Below, in pieces: positions 58,815-64,000 of a DNA stretch of 64,000 bases. Below the pieces are notes generated by a model. The model was not told the DNA's origin, did not search any database, and worked only from the letters and a program-made list of their open reading frames with translations. The stretch's first letter is position 1. The number at the start of each line of letters is the position of its first letter. The translations under genes were made by a program, and so were the position numbers. The stretch spans positions 1 through 64,000 of the forward strand of contig JBJMLA010000153.1 in assembly GCA_045805505.1 (NCBI GenBank), in the 5' to 3' direction. The DNA is from BP-464 sp045805505 (GTDB taxonomy: Bacteria; Actinomycetota; Thermoleophilia; Solirubrobacterales; Solirubrobacteraceae).

Positions 58815-58867
58815 CGGCCGACGGTCACGTCCGAAAACCGCCAGCAACCGGCCGGGCGGTGTGCGAC
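58815..58867. repeat. Repeat B, copy 2 (53 bp), abutting the ada-alkA start
   Basis: One mismatch to copy 1. Its last base is 1 bp before the GTG at 58869, so it must contain or overlap the gene's promoter/leader; I see no TANNNT box in it. Confidence 0.85.
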
Positions 58868-58868
58868 G

Positions 58869-60349
58869 GTGTGGGCCGTGCTGCTCGATCTCGACACCTG
58901 CTGGAGCGCGATCTCGTCGGGCGACGCGCGGTTCGACGGGTGGATCTTCTGCGGCGTCACGTCGACCGGGATCTACTGCCGGCCGAGCTGCCCGGCGCGG
59001 ACGCCCAAGCGCGAGAACGTGCGCTTCTACCCGAGTGCCGCGGCCGCCCAGGGCGCGGGCTTCCGGGCCTGCAAGCGCTGCCGGCCCGACGCGACGCCGG
59101 GCTCGCCGGAGTGGGACACGCGCGCAGACATGGTCGGGCGCGCGATGCGGCTGATCGCCGACGGGATCGTCGACCGCGAGGGCGTGCCCGGGCTCGCGGC
59201 GCGGCTGGGCTACACGGAGCGGCACGTGCATCGCCAGCTCGTGGCCGTCGCCGGCGCCGGGCCGCTCGCACTCGCGCGGGCGCAGCGCGCGCAGACCGCT
59301 CGGGTGCTGCTCGAGACGACCGCGCTGCCGGTCACCGAGGTGGCGTTCGCCGCGGGATTCGCCAGCGTCCGGCAGTTCAACGCCACGATCCGCGAGGTCT
59401 TCGCCACGACGCCGAGCGAGCTGCGGACCCGCGCGCGCCGGCACGGGCGACCCGACGAGAGCGGCGCGGTCACGCTGCGCCTGCCGTATCGGGCGCCGCT
59501 CGACGCCGAGGGGCTGCTGGCGTTCCTCGGCCTGCGGGCCGTCGCCGGGGTCGAGGAGATCGAGGACGGCGCGTATCGCCGCAGCCTGCGCCTGCCGCAC
59601 GGGCCGGGGATCGTCGAGCTGCGCGCGGGGGAGGGGCACGTCGTCGCCCGCTTCCGGCTCGCCGACCTGCGCGACCTGCCCGCTGCCCTTCAGCGCAGCC
59701 GCGCGCTGCTCGACCTCGACTCCGATCCGCAGGCGGTCACCGCCGCGCTCGGCACCGATCCGCTGCTCGGCCCGCTCGTGCGATCCGCTCCCGGCCGGCG
59801 CGTGCCCGGCCACGTCGACGCGCACGAGCTCGCGGTCCGTGCGGTGCTCGGCCAGCAGGTGTCGGTGGCCGGCGCGGCGACGCTCGCGGCACGGCTCTCG
59901 GCACGCTACGGCGAGGCGCTCGAGCGGCCGCTCGGCGGCATCACCCACCTGTTCCCGAGCGCGGCCGCGCTCGCCGAGGCCGACCCGGCAGACCTGCCGA
60001 TGCCCGGCGCGCGCCGCCGCGCCCTGCTCGGCCTCGCCGCCGCGCTGGCCGACGGCGCCGTGGTCCTCGACGCCGGCGTCGACCGCGAGGAGGCGCTCGC
60101 CGCGCTGCAGGCGCTTCCGGGCATCGGCCCGTGGACCGCGTCCTACGTCGCGATGCGCGGGCTGCGCGACCCCGACGCGTTCCTGCCGTCGGACCTCGGC
60201 GTGCGCCACGCGCTCGAGCGCCTCGGCCACGACGGCCGGCCGCTCGCCGCCGCGGCGATCGCCGAGCGCTGGCGCCCCTACCGCGCCTACGCGCTCCAGC
60301 ACCTGTGGGCGTCGCTCTCCGCGCCGGCCGTGTCCACGGCGGTCGCGGC

Positions 60350-60353
<4 letters not shown>
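58869..60353 (+). CDS. alkA: Ada-AlkA fusion: phosphotriester-sensing domain plus 3-methyladenine glycosylase
   Basis: Alkylation-damage repair and probably gene control in one 494-residue protein. Residues 1-75: Ada zinc domain with Cys37, Cys41, Cys68 and Cys71 (GIYCRPSC and FRACKRCRP); Cys37 matches the methyl-accepting Cys38 of E. coli Ada. Residues 85-190: AraC-type helix-turn-helix (EVAFAAGFASVRQFNATIREVF). Residues 200-490: AlkA with HhH-GPD (LPGIGPWTASYVAMRG) and catalytic Asp442 in FLPSDLGVRHA. The GTG at 58869 is the first possible start. The next gene, a second alkyltransferase, overlaps by 4 bp (ATGA). Confidence 0.95.
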
Positions 60354-60889
<536 letters not shown>

Positions 60890-62121
60890 CGCGCCCGGAA
60901 CGACCCGTTGGACTCGGAGTTGAGGATGAAGACGTCGGGCTGGTCGCCCGGCGCGCGGCGGTGCGCGACGAACGCGAGGTACGGGATCCCCGGGTACGGG
61001 GCGCCCGCGGGACAGGCGCGCGGGGCGCGCGCGAACCGCTCGACCTGCCCGTCGGAGAGCAGGCGGCGCGGCCCGGACTCCGCAAACGGCCGGGTGTAGG
61101 GCCGCGGGTCCGAGGGGTGGATCAGGAGCGAGCCACTCTGCGCGACGAGCAGCGCGACGCACGCGAACGCGACCACCCGCGCGCGGGCCGTGACGCTCGC
61201 CAGTCCCACCGCACCGAGCACGAGCAGCGGCGGCTCCGCCACCTGGACCACGTTGACGTAGGTGCCGAGCTTCACGACGGTCAGGCCGAGCACGAGCGAG
61301 CCCGCCGCCGCCGCGACCACCGTCCGGCGCAGCTCCGCGTCGAGCACACGCGCGCGCAGCCCGAGCCCCGCGAGCACGACCAGCCCGATCAGGTTCCAGC
61401 CCTCCTGCGCGAGCAGCCCGCCCAGGTTGCGCAGCGCGGTGTTGCCGCTCTGGGCCTGCGCGGTGATGATCGAGCGCCACAGGTCGCCGCCCCAGATCAG
61501 CGTGCCCGCGGCGGCCAGCAGCACGCCGGTGCCCGCGAACCACGCGATGGCGCGCCGGCGCACGGGGGAGACGAGCAGCACCGCCAGCGCCGGCAGCGCG
61601 AAGGACAGCTTCGTGCTTGCCGCCACCGCGGCGAGCGCACCCGCCCACGCGGCACCGCCCGGACGCGCCGCCAGCACCGCGACGCCCAGCAGCAGCGGGG
61701 CGCCGATCGTCTCGGGAGTCAGCAGCGCGTTCTCGTGCAGCATCACCGGCAGCAGCGGCGTGGCGACGCCCGCGGCCACCGCCAGCCACGGCCGCTGCGT
61801 CAGCCGCCACACGGCCAGCCAGACCAGGAGCGCCGTGGCCAGCGCCGCGAGCTCGAGCCCGGCGCGCAGCATGGTCAGCGAGTCGTCGACGCCCAGCAGC
61901 GCCGCACCCGCGAGATAGACCGGGGGAGGCTGAGCCGCGGCGACGCCGGAGTAGAGGTCCAAGCCGTGCAGCAGCTCGCGCGCGCTCAGCGCGTAGACCC
62001 CGTCCGAGGTGCTCCAGAACGCTTCGCCGCGCAGCAGCCCCAGCGCCAGCAGCAGCAGCGCGGTCAGGGCGCCGCAGGCCAGCAGCGCTCGGCGGTGATC
62101 GGGGCCATCCATGCCCGCGGG

Positions 62122-62131
62122 AAGCTACCTT
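62122..62131. promoter_or_regulatory. Bidirectional promoter, two -10 boxes sharing one TA
   Basis: The ten bases AAGCTACCTT read TACCTT on the plus strand (62126-62131, 8 nt before the ATG at 62140) and TAGCTT on the minus strand (62127-62122, 9 nt before the ATG at 62112). The start codons are 27 bp apart. Confidence 0.7.
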
Positions 62132-62139
62132 TGCGGAAG

Positions 62140-62787
62140 ATGCGGCGGCTCGGGCTCCTCACCATCGCGTTGGTGCTCGCTCTCCAGACCGGGGCGCCGG
62201 CGCACCCGGGGCACGGTCCGCAGGTCGTGGCCATCAGCGAGTTCGCCTACGCGCCGCAGAAGGTCACGGTCGTCGCGGGCGACTACGTCTTCTGGGAGTG
62301 GAAGGGCCCCGACACCAACCACACGGTGACGTCCGACGACGGGCAGGGGTTCGCGTTCGACTCGCCCGGTGGCTCGGACCACAAGGTCGACGATCGCTGG
62401 TCGCTGCAGTTCACCAAGCCCGGCACGTTCACCTACCACTGCCGGGTCCACTCGTTCATGAAGGGGACCGTCGTGGTTCTCGAGGCGCCTGCGCAGCCCG
62501 TCGCCACCGTGGCCAAGCTCAGCAAGGTCAGCGTGGCGGTGGCCGGCCGGCGCCTGACCGTGCGCTTCCGCGTCAACCAGGCCGTGAGCATGCGCGCGCT
62601 GATCCGCCGCGCGAGCACCGGCAAGACCGTCAAGGAGTTCGACTTCGCCGGCCCGCCCGGAGCCAACCGGCGCGTCCTGCGGCTCAAGGGCTTCAAGGCG
62701 GGCGGCTATCGCCTCGCGCTGATCGCCGTGGACTCGTCGGGCGGCAACTCCACCAAGCCCGTGCTGCGATCCTTCACGCTCCGATGA
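62140..62787 (+). CDS. Secreted cupredoxin (type 1 copper) protein with beta-sandwich tail
   Basis: A 215-residue exported protein. Signal peptide residues 1-21. The cupredoxin domain (about 25-118) keeps a complete type 1 copper site: His61 (DTNHTV), Cys101, His104 and Met107 (YHCRVHSFM). It is therefore probably a blue-copper electron carrier. Residues 125-215 form the basic beta-sandwich tail (LTVRFRVNQAVSMRALIRR, GFKAGGYRLALIAVD, SFTLR). It starts at the ATG at 62140 and overlaps the next gene by 4 bp. Confidence 0.9.
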   Translation: MRRLGLLTIALVLALQTGAPAHPGHGPQVVAISEFAYAPQKVTVVAGDYVFWEWKGPDTNHTVTSDDGQGFAFDSPGGSDHKVDDRWSLQFTKPGTFTYHCRVHSFMKGTVVVLEAPAQPVATVAKLSKVSVAVAGRRLTVRFRVNQAVSMRALIRRASTGKTVKEFDFAGPPGANRRVLRLKGFKAGGYRLALIAVDSSGGNSTKPVLRSFTLR

Positions 62788-63074
62788 GGCGCGTTCTCCT
62801 GATCCTGACCGCGGGCGCATTGCTGGCGCTGGCGGCGGCACCAGCGCCCGCCTACCCGCCGATCACCTGCGGCAAGACGAGCGTCCGGGGAACGGCCTAC
62901 GTCGTCCGGACGCACGGGCCGAACTGCACGAAGGCGATCGGCTGGACGCGCACCTTCATGCTCAAGGGCCGTTCGCCGGCCGGCTGGCGCTGCAAGGCCT
63001 ACGGGGCGGATGCCCCCGCGGTCTGCATCCGCAACCACCACAAGAACACCTACTTCAACGCCACGAAGGCTTGA
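62784..63074 (+). CDS. Small secreted cysteine-containing protein, function unknown
   Basis: A 96-residue protein with a signal peptide (residues 1-23, LLILTAGALLALAAAPAPA) and four Cys in the mature part (ITCGKTSVRG, GPNCTKAIG, WRCKAYGADAPAVC). That suggests two disulfides. The ATG overlaps the cupredoxin stop (ATGA), so it may be a partner of that copper protein. No family was recognised. Its stop overlaps the TTG start of the next gene. Confidence 0.75.
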   Translation: MRRVLLILTAGALLALAAAPAPAYPPITCGKTSVRGTAYVVRTHGPNCTKAIGWTRTFMLKGRSPAGWRCKAYGADAPAVCIRNHHKNTYFNATKA

Positions 63075-63712
63075 GGCTCCCGCGCGGCGCGCGGTCGGTT
63101 CCGGCGACGCCCTGGAGCGCGCGCAGCCGCTGGCGCGCCCGGCCGTCGACCATCGCGGTGCTGCTGCTCGGCCTGTGGCTGTTCGGCACGGGCGAGGCGC
63201 TGCTGATCGAGGCCGGCATCGGCAACTCGCCGTGGACGGTGTTCGCCGAGGGGCTCGGCGACCAGGTCGGGATCTCGATCGGCGCGGCCACGTTCGCCAC
63301 GAGCCTGGCCATCCTGCTGAGCTGGCCGCTGTTGCACGAGCGTCCGGGCCTGGGGACGCTCGCCAACGCGGTCGTCGTCGCCGTGGCCATCGACGTCATG
63401 CGCCCGGTGATGCCGCGGCCCGGTCCGCTCGGGCTCGAGGTGGTGCAGGTCCTCGCCGGCATCGGCGCGATCGGGATCGGCAGCGGGCTCTACCTGACGT
63501 GCAACCTCGGCCCGGGTGCGCGCGACGGGCTGATGACCGCGCTGCACCGCATCCTGGATCAGCCCGTGGCGCGCATCCGGATGGCCATCGAGGTCACCGC
63601 CGTCGCCGCCGGATGGGCACTGGGCGGAACGGTCGGGGCCGGGACGATCATGTTCGCGCTGCTCATCGGCTGGGCCGTGTCGATGGGCCTGGCGCTCGCC
63701 GGTAGCGCCTGA
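63071..63712 (+). CDS. YczE-type integral membrane protein
   Basis: A 213-residue membrane protein with about five helices. It resembles YczE/YitT-like proteins: LFGTGEALLIEAGIGNSPWTVFAEGL, the central VQVLAGIGAIGIGSGLYLTCNLGPGARDGLMTALHR (in parts), and the final helix FALLIGWAVSMGLALAG. The basic N-terminus (residues 1-25) precedes the first helix. The TTG at 63071 overlaps the upstream stop (TTGA). The function is unknown; family members are sometimes next to exporters. Confidence 0.82.
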   Translation: MRLPRGARSVPATPWSARSRWRARPSTIAVLLLGLWLFGTGEALLIEAGIGNSPWTVFAEGLGDQVGISIGAATFATSLAILLSWPLLHERPGLGTLANAVVVAVAIDVMRPVMPRPGPLGLEVVQVLAGIGAIGIGSGLYLTCNLGPGARDGLMTALHRILDQPVARIRMAIEVTAVAAGWALGGTVGAGTIMFALLIGWAVSMGLALAGSA

Positions 63713-63772
63713 CATCCCGGACCGCCCCGCGTCATGACCGGTGAACGTCCCCTTCACCGAAAGGAAGACCCC
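63713..63772. other. 60-bp gap before the last gene
   Basis: It contains the AAAGGA ribosome-binding site of the next gene. No clear promoter box at leaderless spacing is seen. Confidence 0.4.
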
Positions 63773-64000
63773 ATGCGGGAGAAGATGAGGAACACGCTGT
63801 TGGCGGTCGCGGGCATCGCGGCGCTCACCGGCGGATCGCTGGTCGTCACCGATGCTGCGGTGGCCAAGAAGCACAGCAAGCACGCCAAGAAGCACGCGAC
63901 CGCCAAGAAGCGCACGGCCGCCGCGGAGCTGACGGGCGACACGAAGACCCAGGCCGAGGCCGCGGCGCTGGCCGCCGTCACGGCCGGGACCGTCAAGCGG
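63773..64000 (+). CDS. Secreted Lys/His-rich protein, probably PepSY-like, cut by window end
   Basis: 76 codons are visible from the ATG at 63773, preceded by AAAGGA at good spacing. A signal peptide (residues 1-31, LLAVAGIAALTGGSLVVTDAAVA) is followed by a Lys/His-rich stretch (KKHSKHAKKHATAKKR) and then AELTGDTKTQAEAAALAAVTAGTVKR. That last segment looks like the start of a PepSY-type domain. The reading frame is open at base 64000, so the length and end are unknown. Confidence 0.75.
   Translation, partial: MREKMRNTLLAVAGIAALTGGSLVVTDAAVAKKHSKHAKKHATAKKRTAAAELTGDTKTQAEAAALAAVTAGTVKR

Larger units (their letters stand above)
58526..58868. other. 343-bp repeat-rich intergenic region between azlD and the Ada-AlkA gene
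   Basis: No convincing gene. It contains two tandem cassettes, each an A repeat (37 bp) followed by a B repeat (53 bp), plus two separate palindromic elements. The second B copy ends 1 bp before the GTG of the alkylation-repair gene. Confidence 0.85.

Noticed and set aside
58551..58867. Possible CRISPR array
   Set aside because: Only two copies of each unit, unequal spacers, units of 37 and 53 bp with no regular spacing, and no cas genes.

Overview
The window is a very GC-rich bacterial chromosome segment, densely packed on both strands, with no insertion sequence, prophage, plasmid or CRISPR signal. A full mce lipid-import operon, GTG/TTG starts, many leaderless starts, a wax-ester/triacylglycerol synthase and many secreted proteins with a basic beta-sandwich tail point to an actinobacterium. 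My best guess is class Thermoleophilia (Solirubrobacter/Conexibacter-like). That placement is inference.

Layout: 1-2604 holds ctaD (cut by the left edge), ctaC and an enoyl-CoA hydratase, all on the minus strand. 2632-7455 is a plus block: winged-helix protein, glutamine-amidotransferase-like hydrolase, PAP2 phosphatase, flippase-like membrane protein and thioredoxin reductase. 7460-12557 is a minus block: small secreted protein, glutathione peroxidase, aldehyde and alcohol dehydrogenases, wax-ester synthase. Divergent from it lie an SDR and a YjbR-like protein. 13756-20406 is one tightly overlapping minus operon: Nudix, acyl-CoA dehydrogenase, 3-hydroxyacyl-CoA dehydrogenase, VOC protein, ECF sigma factor, O6-alkylguanine-DNA alkyltransferase, secreted beta-helix protein, lipoprotein. 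20433-25168 holds a small plus pair and a minus block with a sigma4-like/zinc-finger membrane protein, Nudix, OsmC, DUF1015 and CAP proteins. Two tRNA genes (Pro-UGG, Arg-UCU) flank a serine hydrolase, followed by an MFS exporter, a methyltransferase and an aminotransferase. 29763-34924 contains secreted Ig/PKD-type proteins, an S4 RNA-binding protein and an HD-GYP membrane protein.

35033-47978 is the centrepiece: two YrbE/MlaE permeases and six MCE proteins in one overlapping operon, then a thiolase, an acyl-CoA dehydrogenase and a DUF2236 (MpaB-type) oxygenase. This reads as an import-and-beta-oxidation module for a hydrophobic substrate. After it come a methyltransferase, LVIVD and YncE-like secreted beta-propellers, a PucR regulator divergent from a secreted GH31 glycosidase, a HATPase anti-sigma-type kinase, AzlC/AzlD, a repeat-rich 343-bp intergenic region, an Ada-AlkA fusion with a second alkyltransferase (alkylation repair), a membrane glycosyltransferase divergent from a cupredoxin, and small membrane or secreted genes to the right edge.

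The most interesting pattern is architectural. About twenty start codons sit 5-10 nt downstream of a TANNNT box with no Shine-Dalgarno, which predicts leaderless mRNAs. At several divergent pairs only 21-27 bp separate the start codons and the two -10 boxes share one TA (A-NNN-TA-NNN-T). At another pair a perfect 29-bp palindrome carries a -10 box at each end. Three upstream TAG stop codons form the first bases of the next gene's -10 box, and four convergent pairs end on one shared CTAG.
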